NCBI GenBank assembly: GCA_027063585.1
Contig: JAMORM010000246.1
Span: forward strand, 1 to 14,036
Direction of reading: 5' to 3'
Length of the DNA stretch: 14,036 nucleotides
Origin: Sulfurimonas sp.
Lineage (GTDB): Bacteria > Campylobacterota > Campylobacteria > Campylobacterales > Sulfurimonadaceae
This document shows positions 5,634 to 11,403 of this stretch, piece by piece (the first letter of the stretch is position 1; each line of letters opens with the position of its first letter). The notes beneath the pieces were generated by a model. The model was not told the origin of the DNA, ran no database searches, and worked only from the letters and a program-made list of their open reading frames with translations. Position numbers and translations under genes: made by a program.

Positions 5634-7717
5634 ACACTCACCTGCGAAATCGTATGCTGATATTTTCTTGCCGTCTCTTTTATAACAAACTCCAAATCTT
5701 CTACATGTAAAAGTTCAAACTTCTCTGCTAAAATATCTTTTAAACACTCTATCGTTTTTATCTCTTTGCCGTTTTCATCTTTATAACCGCCGAGCCAAAA
5801 CTCTTTTTTCGTAGAACTTTCCTGCCATGTATAGGGAGATGTAAGCATCAAAATACCATCATTATTCAGTCTCTCATCAATCGTATCCAAAAAGAGTCTC
5901 GGATTATAGAGTCTGTCTATCAGATTTGTCGCCATTATCAAATCATAACTATTAAAATTTGGCTTGAGATTACAGGCATCCCCCTGCCAAAAGGAGACTT
6001 TTTTTGCTAAATTCTCATAACCTAGATCCTGCAGAGTTATTTTTTTATTTACTGTGAGTTCACCCTCTTGTTTTGTACTAAAAGCAACATAACCCTCATC
6101 TTTTAATTTGGAACCTACACTCACAAAACGCACAGAAAAGTCTATGCCCTCAATACTATCAAAAGTTTTTGCAAGCTCATAGCTCGCTCGCCCTGTTGCA
6201 CAGCCCAAATCAAGTGCTTTTGTTGTATTTGACGCATATTTTGAAGCGATTTTTGCACAAGCAACAGCAAAATTATCAACACCGAAATGGATATCGCCGT
6301 ACTGAAATTCACAATACTGAGAGACAAGTTCGTCACTTTCATAAATGTCACTCCTTTCATCTTCTGTATTACATGTAATGACGTAACGAAAACCTGCATT
6401 TTGAAAAAAATGTTTTCTAAAAGCGTACCGAGAATGTTTCATTATTAAATTCCCGCTGCTTGCCCACGATGAACCTAATATAAGAGCATGTTTGTCATCA
6501 AATGTTGGTACAGAAAAATCATCATAAGCTTCATGCACTTCAAAGCCTTTATATCCTCGTATAGGCGTTCGGCTCCATTGCCAGACATTCCCTATCACAT
6601 CATAAATTCCATTAAAACTAAACTCATCTACAGGACAGGATGAAGCATAATGATAAAAATTAATATTTGCTCGGCTTTCATGCAACTCGGGAACATCTTT
6701 AAGATTTGAATGCTGATACACAACTTCATATTCGGCTTCACTCGCCAAAGCATAGCTGAGTTTGTCTTTTTGACTTTTATACCTGCAAAACGCTTCCGCT
6801 TCTAAAGCATTCACATCCACAGGCCAATCCAGTGGCATATCTATAATTTCACTCAATGCCCGGTATTTAAAAATTGTATCTTCTTTTACCCAGAAATGCG
6901 GATATTTTGCTTGAGATTTTTGTAAAAATTCCAATCCTTCTGCATCCCAAAACTCTTCTCTCTCATACCCGCCCTCATTGACAAATTCCAAAAATTCACC
7001 GTTGCTCACAAGGTATTTTGATACTTGAAAATCCTGCACGACTTCACGATAACTGCCATACTCATTATCCCAACCGTAGAGGTTATGTGATTTGTCTTTG
7101 CCTAATGTAATTTCTGCACCCTTTATTGTAATCATCTCGTTTTTTGGTGCATTTGAGGTATGTGTACATAGATTAAATTCAGGTACTTCCTTTATAAATT
7201 CAATAGGCATCTGACGATGCAAAACAAGTGAAGTCTCAATATGAATACGCTCATGCTCAATCCCCATAAGTATAATCCACATAGGGGAGTCATCCTGAAT
7301 CGGCAGTGTAAAATCCAGATGCATAATCAAGCTCTCAACAAGTCTGCGTACAGCATCTCGGTAAGCTCTAACCTCTCTTACTTGTGGCCATTTATAATGA
7401 GATTCGTGCATATCATCCCAACTCATTTCATCCACGCCCACGGCAAAAATAGATTCAAATTCAGGATTTATTCTCTCATTTATTATCTTCATATTAATGA
7501 GTTTATTCACAAAAAAAGTCGCCGTATGCCCAAAATAAAATATCATCGGATGGCGGGTCGGTTCACTTTTTTTATAAAAAACACTCTCATCTTTTAAGAG
7601 TTCAAACACCTTTTCAAACAAATCAAATGTATTATGAAAATATGCGAGTATCTCTTCACGTTTTTTTGCAACACTCTCACCGTCAAGTGTTATGGGGTAC
7701 ATACTTAGTTTACTCAA
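5618..7717 (-). CDS. ovoA: OvoA: 5-histidylcysteine sulfoxide synthase / 5-thiohistidine N-methyltransferase
   Basis: Three-domain enzyme of 699 residues, the usual size of full-length OvoA. An N-terminal DinB_2-like helical domain (about 15-175) carries the mononuclear iron site: HERIHIE at 155-161 is the HxxxHxE motif, and His64 in GHTATFF is a good third-ligand candidate. A formylglycine-generating-enzyme-like domain (about 195-450) shows GNVWQWSR at 376-383, SSWASSG around 416-422 and AGFRY at 441-445. A SAM-dependent methyltransferase domain (about 465-699) has DLGCATGR at 503-510. OvoA uses oxygen and iron to couple cysteine sulfur to C5 of histidine; the methyltransferase end should N-methylate 5-thiohistidine to ovothiol A. 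The TTG start is preceded by AAGGAAG at a good distance; the next ATG (codon 6) lacks such a site. It heads the minus-strand operon and overlaps ovoB by 16 bp. EgtB-type ergothioneine synthase is less likely because those usually lack the C-terminal methyltransferase fusion. Confidence 0.92.
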   Translation of the reverse strand: MSKLSMYPITLDGESVAKKREEILAYFHNTFDLFEKVFELLKDESVFYKKSEPTRHPMIFYFGHTATFFVNKLINMKIINERINPEFESIFAVGVDEMSWDDMHESHYKWPQVREVRAYRDAVRRLVESLIMHLDFTLPIQDDSPMWIILMGIEHERIHIETSLVLHRQMPIEFIKEVPEFNLCTHTSNAPKNEMITIKGAEITLGKDKSHNLYGWDNEYGSYREVVQDFQVSKYLVSNGEFLEFVNEGGYEREEFWDAEGLEFLQKSQAKYPHFWVKEDTIFKYRALSEIIDMPLDWPVDVNALEAEAFCRYKSQKDKLSYALASEAEYEVVYQHSNLKDVPELHESRANINFYHYASSCPVDEFSFNGIYDVIGNVWQWSRTPIRGYKGFEVHEAYDDFSVPTFDDKHALILGSSWASSGNLIMKHSRYAFRKHFFQNAGFRYVITCNTEDERSDIYESDELVSQYCEFQYGDIHFGVDNFAVACAKIASKYASNTTKALDLGCATGRASYELAKTFDSIEGIDFSVRFVSVGSKLKDEGYVAFSTKQEGELTVNKKITLQDLGYENLAKKVSFWQGDACNLKPNFNSYDLIMATNLIDRLYNPRLFLDTIDERLNNDGILMLTSPYTWQESSTKKEFWLGGYKDENGKEIKTIECLKDILAEKFELLHVEDLEFVIKETARKYQHTISQVSVWKKR

Positions 7718-7743
7718 TCTTTATCTTCCTTTTTCATCGGGTT

Positions 7744-7749
7744 ATTGTA
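7744..7749 (-). promoter_or_regulatory. Candidate -10 of the ovoA promoter
   Basis: On the minus strand TACAAT lies about 27 bases upstream of the ovoA TTG and just upstream of the AAGGAAG ribosome site. There is no TTGACA-like -35 at the right distance; instead that position is occupied by the inverted repeat at 7766-7783. The assignment rests on sequence match and position only. Confidence 0.4.
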
Positions 7750-7765
7750 TTTTTCAAGACTAAGG

Positions 7766-7783
7766 CCTAGGTTAAAACCTAGG
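7766..7783. repeat. Inverted repeat CCTAGGTT-AA-AACCTAGG, possible operator of ovoA
   Basis: Two perfect 8-bp arms (7766-7773 and 7776-7783) flank AA. The half CCTAGGTT also recurs as a direct copy at 7778-7785. It covers the place where the -35 of the ovoA promoter would sit, so a regulator binding site is the simplest reading. In RNA it would make a hairpin only if the tight 2-base loop opened. No known regulator's consensus was matched. Confidence 0.5.
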
Positions 7784-7813
7784 TTCCGAAAGAATATCGA
7801 ACTTTTATCTTAA

Positions 7814-7828
7814 CTTAATAGTATTAAG
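7814..7828. repeat. Perfect 7-bp inverted repeat CTTAATA-G-TATTAAG
   Basis: A 15-bp dyad with a single central G lies midway between ovoA and pgeF. It is all A/T apart from the outer C/G pair and the centre, so it suits a protein-binding site better than a stable RNA hairpin. No T-tract follows on either strand, which argues against a terminator. It could serve either divergent gene. Confidence 0.4.
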
Positions 7829-7837
7829 GTTTTAATC

Positions 7838-7878
7838 TAGTCTGATTTACCTGAAAGCCTAAAAGGCGAAACTACAGA
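7838..7878 (+). other. Small nested RNA fold in the ovoA-pgeF spacer
   Basis: On the plus strand GCCT/AGGC with an AAA loop (7857-7867) is nested inside a possible TCTG/CAGA outer pairing (7841-7844 with 7875-7878). The flanks CTGAAA (7851-7856) and GAAAC (7868-7872) are unpaired, and TAGTC (7838-7842) can pair with part of GAACTA-type sequence downstream (AAACTA at 7869-7874). It lies upstream of, not inside, the predicted pgeF transcript if the TATAAT at 7928 is used. No named riboswitch family was matched. Treat as a possible structured element only. Confidence 0.25.
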
Positions 7879-7927
7879 AAAAAATTTAGTTTTGAATTAT
7901 CGTGCTTTCTCAGCCGTTCCCTTATGT

Positions 7928-7933
7928 TATAAT
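7928..7933 (+). promoter_or_regulatory. Consensus -10 (TATAAT) directly before pgeF
   Basis: A perfect TATAAT ends 6 bases before the ATG at 7940, which puts the expected transcription start at about the A of that ATG. No Shine-Dalgarno sequence lies upstream of the ATG. Together these suggest a leaderless mRNA. The alternative is transcription from further upstream through the structured spacer. Confidence 0.5.
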
Positions 7934-7939
7934 CATTAT

Positions 7940-8662
7940 ATGAAATTTTATCAAAGTAAATTATTAAATAACTACTCAAAGCTCACACATGCCTTTACAT
8001 GTAAGGAAAGTAACAACCTAGCCTTTCATGTTAATGATATAAAAAAAAATGTAATACAAAATCATAAACATCTGGCAAAAGAACTCAATTATGATTACAA
8101 AACACTTGTTCATATGAAACAAATCCATTCAAATATCGTAAAAATCATTGATGAAAATGATAATTTTGACAATCCTCCTACCTGCGATGCTCTTATTACA
8201 AATAAAAAGAAAACTCCCCTTATGGTGATGGTAGCTGACTGCTCACCACTCCTCTTTTTTGATCCAAAACAAAATGTTATCGCTACAGCGCATGCCGGTA
8301 GAGCAGGAGCATTTGAAAATATAATTCAAAATGTCATACTTAGTTTTATACATGATTTTCATTCTGATATTAAGGATATTATAGTAAGTATAGGACCTGC
8401 AATCTGTCAAAACTGCTATGAGATTAATAACGAGATATACCAAGAGGTAAAAGAGAGAAAACTTGATTTTGCTGTAAGTAAAAAAGGCAAAAAAATTTAT
8501 TTGGATATTCGAAAAATACTCTTAAAACAATTACATGTAATGGGTATAAAAGAAAAAAATATTGAAATATCAGAGATTTGTAACTGCTGTCATGCAGATA
8601 CATTTTATTCCTATAGAAAAAATAACAACACGGGGAGATTTGCCGGTATTATAATGCTTTAA
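7940..8662 (+). CDS. pgeF: PgeF/YfiH family protein (multicopper polyphenol oxidase-type, purine nucleoside phosphorylase)
   Basis: Cytosolic protein of 240 residues, normal for the YfiH/YlmD/DUF152 family. Members have been described as purine nucleoside phosphorylases/adenosine deaminases and, for E. coli, as an editing enzyme in peptidoglycan precursor synthesis; the older laccase label is probably misleading. The three metal-site residues are visible: His63 in MKQIHSN, Cys101 in MVADCSPLLFFDP and His118 in ATAHAGRAG. The usual AHAGWRG reads AHAGRAG here. The C-terminal SYRKNNNTGRFAGIIML is also typical. An in-frame TTG at 7892 would add 16 residues, but MKFYQSKLL at the ATG fits the family start. 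A TATAAT lies right before that ATG without a ribosome site. Its stop overlaps the convergent rrf2-type gene by 4 bp. It is divergent from ovoA. Confidence 0.88.
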   Translation: MKFYQSKLLNNYSKLTHAFTCKESNNLAFHVNDIKKNVIQNHKHLAKELNYDYKTLVHMKQIHSNIVKIIDENDNFDNPPTCDALITNKKKTPLMVMVADCSPLLFFDPKQNVIATAHAGRAGAFENIIQNVILSFIHDFHSDIKDIIVSIGPAICQNCYEINNEIYQEVKERKLDFAVSKKGKKIYLDIRKILLKQLHVMGIKEKNIEISEICNCCHADTFYSYRKNNNTGRFAGIIML

Positions 8663-9063
8663 ATTTCGTAAAAATATGTCGCATAGGCACGGTCAAGTTC
8701 AGATAATTTTATATTAAAAACTGCTCTGACTTTTTCTTGAATATCTTTCCAAAACGAATTTAGTACTACACTTGCACCCACATTTTCAGACACAGTAAAA
8801 AGTTCACCTTCTAAAGCTTCAACAACATCCAAAACTATAATCTTAGAAGCATCGGATGCTAATTTATACCCGCCGTTTGCCCCTCTTACACTTATAACAA
8901 AGCCGTGTTTTTTTAAACTTGAAAGAATCTGTTCAAGATAGCCGTGTGATATTTGTGTAACTGCGGCTATTTCTTTAATCTGCATCAGTTTATTTCTTGG
9001 AGAGTTATACAGGGCATGCATTGCGGCAACACCATAAAGACTTTTTGTAGAAACACCTACCAT
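8659..9063 (-). CDS. Rrf2 family transcriptional regulator without cysteines
   Basis: Winged-helix regulator of 134 residues in the Rrf2 family (relatives are IscR, NsrR and CymR). The N-terminal STKSLYGVAAMHALY is the family start. The recognition region IKEIAAVTQISHGYLEQILSSLKKHG spans about 29-54, and the wing VRGANGGYKLA spans about 59-69. It contains no cysteine at all, so it cannot bind an Fe-S cluster in the IscR/NsrR manner; the sensing mode must differ (CymR-like protein partner, ligand or none). The ATG overlaps the DUF4395 stop as TGATG, so the regulator is translated as the second gene of that operon and probably controls it through the palindrome at 9506-9536. A known named orthologue was not recognised. 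Confidence 0.88.
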   Translation of the reverse strand: MVGVSTKSLYGVAAMHALYNSPRNKLMQIKEIAAVTQISHGYLEQILSSLKKHGFVISVRGANGGYKLASDASKIIVLDVVEALEGELFTVSENVGASVVLNSFWKDIQEKVRAVFNIKLSELDRAYATYFYEI

Positions 9064-9497
9064 CAGACAACAAACCTTTTATACAGGTAATATATTTTAC
9101 AACCCAGACAGTAATCAAATGCAAGTTCTAAGAACAAACAGACTAAAAGTATGCCGCTTGTTGCATAAAGAAGAGTCTCTACATGTAACAAGTCAAACAA
9201 CAAAATCAAAACTAAAAATAAAAAACCGAAGTAGGTTGCCAATATCTTAGGGGCACTGTCTTCAAGCCTACTTTTTACATGTAAGAGCTCTTTTGTTCTT
9301 AAGGATAAAAAATATAAAAGACTATAACTTTTATTTACAAAAAGTCTTATAGAAAAATCCGCTATTAAAAAAAGTATAATAAATTTGTTGAGTGTCATTA
9401 AATAGAAGCTCATAAGCAATAAAATGTAAAATGCATTTATTCTTACAATATTAGCATCAATCTTTATAAATGAAACGGGACAGGATTTTTGACTCAT
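9063..9497 (-). CDS. DUF4395 family membrane protein
   Basis: Integral membrane protein of 144 residues. Four hydrophobic segments lie at about 19-36, 38-54, 86-104 and 108-127. Family-like features are the N-terminal SCPVSF with Cys6, the following VRINAFY, and the C-terminal CLGCKIYYL with Cys130 and Cys133 as a CxxC pair. Proteins of this family are often encoded beside thiol or sulfur redox genes, but no biochemical function is established to my knowledge. The ATG is preceded by a strong AAGGAG at 5 bases, and the TTGACA/TATTAT promoter at 9524-9553 drives it. It heads a two-gene unit with the Rrf2 regulator. The conserved cysteine pair next to the membrane suggests redox or metal sensing, which is inference. 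Confidence 0.78.
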   Translation of the reverse strand: MSQKSCPVSFIKIDANIVRINAFYILLLMSFYLMTLNKFIILFLIADFSIRLFVNKSYSLLYFLSLRTKELLHVKSRLEDSAPKILATYFGFLFLVLILLFDLLHVETLLYATSGILLVCLFLELAFDYCLGCKIYYLYKRFVV

Positions 9498-9505
9498 GTC
9501 GACTC

Positions 9506-9536
9506 CTTGTATTAATTATTGTAATAATAATACAAG
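9506..9536. promoter_or_regulatory. Long palindrome, candidate Rrf2 operator
   Basis: Outer arms CTTGTATTA (9506-9514) and TAATACAAG (9528-9536) are perfect inverted copies. An inner pair ATTATT (9515-9520) and AATAAT (9523-9528) flanks GT, so almost the whole 31 bp is dyad-symmetric, offset by half a base at the centre. It covers the proposed -10 and the start-site region of the DUF4395-rrf2 promoter and reaches into the ribosome site, a position that would repress. An Rrf2 dimer binding such a site fits the family. Confidence 0.6.
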
Positions 9537-9553
9537 AAGCAGATAAATGTCAA
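9524..9553 (-). promoter_or_regulatory. Sigma-70-type promoter of DUF4395-rrf2
   Basis: On the minus strand TTGACA (complement of 9548-9553) is followed after 18 bases by TATTAT (complement of 9524-9529). The predicted start is near 9517, giving a leader of about 20 bases that contains AAGGAG before the ATG at 9497. This is the best -35/-10 pair in the window. It lies in the 73-bp gap behind dxs, so the unit is transcribed independently of the flagellar operon. Confidence 0.6.
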
Positions 9554-9570
9554 GTAAACTTAGCAATTTA

Positions 9571-11403
9571 CTAAAGATTAAATGCTTTTATTCTTTGTGC
9601 AAGTTGCTCAGGCAGAAGATGTAAAGATTCTTCTACAACTTTTGTATTTCCATGGGTTATAAATTCATCCTCATACTCAAAAGAGACTACAGAAATATCC
9701 AAAATATTTTCTTTGGCTAAAAATTCTAAAAGTGCAGAGGCAACACCACCTAGTTTTGCCGTATCAGAAAATACAAACCATTTTTTACATTTTTTTGACA
9801 ATTCTTTAAGCCTCTCTTCATCAAGCGGTTTGACAAAACGCAGATCTAAAATTGTTACATCTGCATCCAAGTATTTCGATGTCTTATACGCTCGTCCGAC
9901 ACCATTGCCATACCCAATGAGTAAGGTATCACTCTTCGCAGTTTGGAGCAGTTGAGATTTTCCTAATTCAAAAGGCACAGATTCAGGAAGCTGTGTCTCT
10001 ATAAAAGAGCCTCGTGGATAACGCAGTGAACAGGGATGTTCATACTTTGCCGCAAAACCCATTGCCTGATGAAAACTTTTTTCATCACGAGGAGCAAAAA
10101 GTGTCATATTCGGGATGGCTCTTAAATAGCTTACATCAAATGCACCCTGATGCGTCTCACCGTCTTCACCTACTATACCGGCACGATCGAGGGCAAAAAC
10201 AACAGGCAGGTCCATCAAACAAGTATCATGAATTACCTGATCATAAGCACGCTGCAAAAAAGTCGAATAAATTGTACAAAAAGGCTTAAATCCCTCTTTT
10301 GCAAGTGCCGCCATAGAAGTCACGGCATGCTGTTCTGCAATTGCTACATCCCAAAACCGGTCAGGATATTTTTCAATGAGCTCACTAAGCCCTGTACCGC
10401 TTGGCATAGCTGCTGTTACACCCACAATCTTATCATTTTTTTCACACAAAGCAAGCAGTGACTCTGTATATATCTGTGTAGCACTTTTAGTTACTGTTTT
10501 TTTTGCAGAATTACCGCTGGTGAGATCAAAAGGGCCGACACCATGCCATTTTTCTTCTTTACCTTCTGCTATTTCGTAACCTTTGCCTTTGAGAGTCTGT
10601 GCATGTATAAGAACAGGCTTATTCAATTTTCTGGCTGTTTGCATAATATCCACAAGCTGTGCAATATTATGCCCGTCAACCGGACCAATGTAATTAATCC
10701 CCATCTCTTCAAAAAGCATCCCCGGTGTTACCAGTTTTAATGATTCTTCCATACGCTTTGCAATATATCTGGCACCTTCACCAAAATTATCTACAAAACT
10801 TTCAGTATTTTTCTTAAATCTTTGATAAAAAGGAGAGGCCATAGCAGAACTAAGCATTCTACTGATTGCACCAATCGGCTTTGAGATACTCATTTCATTG
10901 TCATTAAGAATTATTACCATCGGGTATTTTCTATCGCCAAGCTCATTCAATGCTTCATATACCATACCTGCTGTCATAGAACCATCACCAATAAGCACAA
11001 CAGGAATACGCTCATTTTGTTCGCCTTTAAGGGCAATGGCTTTTGCCGCTCCTACACCTAAAGAAATAGAAGTTGAACTATGCCCGGCTACAAAATAATC
11101 ATCAGAACTTTCACTCGGTTTTGTATATCCGCAAATGCCGTTAAACTGTCTTAAAGTGTCAAATTTTTCCCACCGTCCGGTAAGAAGTTTATGTGCATAT
11201 GCCTGATGTGAAACATCAAAAATAAAAGGATCTTTTTGAGAATTAAATACCTTGTGCATTGCAACAATTATTTCTGTAGCACCGAGTGTAGAACTTAAAT
11301 GACCGCCATTTTTACTCACAACTTCTAAAATTCTTTTTCTTATATCATCGCTCAGAGTTTCAAGCTCTTTAATATTTTTTTCTTTTATATTTATTCTACT
11401 CAC
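9571..11403 (-). CDS. dxs: 1-deoxy-D-xylulose-5-phosphate synthase
   Basis: Thiamine-diphosphate enzyme that condenses pyruvate and glyceraldehyde-3-phosphate to DXP, the entry step of the MEP isoprenoid pathway and a precursor source for thiamine and pyridoxal. The 610 residues match the usual length. Visible signatures: NGGHLSSTLG at 32-41; DVSHQAYAHKLLTG at 63-76; the ThDP/Mg motif from GDG at 139-141 to NDN at 167-169; VDGH near 242-245; AEQH at 356-359 with the cofactor-activating Glu357; DRAGIVGEDGETHQGAFD at 406-423; and the C-terminal transketolase domain with YGNGVG and DLRFVKPLD. The start is a GTG overlapping the fliH stop by 8 bp, so dxs is translationally linked to the flagellar genes, as known from Campylobacter-type genomes. 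A separate promoter inside fliH cannot be excluded. Confidence 0.96.
   Translation of the reverse strand: MSRINIKEKNIKELETLSDDIRKRILEVVSKNGGHLSSTLGATEIIVAMHKVFNSQKDPFIFDVSHQAYAHKLLTGRWEKFDTLRQFNGICGYTKPSESSDDYFVAGHSSTSISLGVGAAKAIALKGEQNERIPVVLIGDGSMTAGMVYEALNELGDRKYPMVIILNDNEMSISKPIGAISRMLSSAMASPFYQRFKKNTESFVDNFGEGARYIAKRMEESLKLVTPGMLFEEMGINYIGPVDGHNIAQLVDIMQTARKLNKPVLIHAQTLKGKGYEIAEGKEEKWHGVGPFDLTSGNSAKKTVTKSATQIYTESLLALCEKNDKIVGVTAAMPSGTGLSELIEKYPDRFWDVAIAEQHAVTSMAALAKEGFKPFCTIYSTFLQRAYDQVIHDTCLMDLPVVFALDRAGIVGEDGETHQGAFDVSYLRAIPNMTLFAPRDEKSFHQAMGFAAKYEHPCSLRYPRGSFIETQLPESVPFELGKSQLLQTAKSDTLLIGYGNGVGRAYKTSKYLDADVTILDLRFVKPLDEERLKELSKKCKKWFVFSDTAKLGGVASALLEFLAKENILDISVVSFEYEDEFITHGNTKVVEESLHLLPEQLAQRIKAFNL

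Larger units (their letters stand above)
4058..9284. repeat. Eight scattered copies of the palindrome TACATGTA
   Basis: The 8-bp palindrome TACATGTA occurs at 4059-4066, 5312-5319, 5702-5709, 6370-6377, 7996-8003, 8532-8539, 9180-9187 and 9276-9283. Five copies sit in the longer palindrome TTACATGTAA (4058, 6369, 7995, 8531, 9275). All copies lie inside genes, on both coding orientations and in two reading frames (encoding LHV or TC). A rough base-composition estimate gives about half a copy expected in 14 kb. I saw none in 1-4057 or 9285-14036. The function is unknown. Confidence 0.7.

Noticed and set aside
7241..7597. A 118-codon open frame on the plus strand opposite ovoA.
   Set aside because: It lies wholly antisense to conserved OvoA sequence including the iron-site region, and has no ribosome site or recognisable product, so it is a shadow frame.
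5618..7717. EgtB (ergothioneine) instead of OvoA.
   Set aside because: The fused C-terminal methyltransferase, the adjacent PLP lyase and the absence of EgtA, EgtC or EgtD genes nearby favour OvoA.
7838..7878. Calling the spacer fold an active hammerhead ribozyme or a known riboswitch.
   Set aside because: The CUGANGA box is one base short, no stem I forms, and no c-di-GMP, cobalamin, preQ1, guanidine or fluoride riboswitch consensus was found; kept only as a low-confidence structure.
9571..9590. A transcription terminator at the dxs 3' end.
   Set aside because: The GCATTTA/TAAATTGC pairing near 9563-9585 has a bulge, is A/T-rich and lacks a T-tract, so it is too weak to call.
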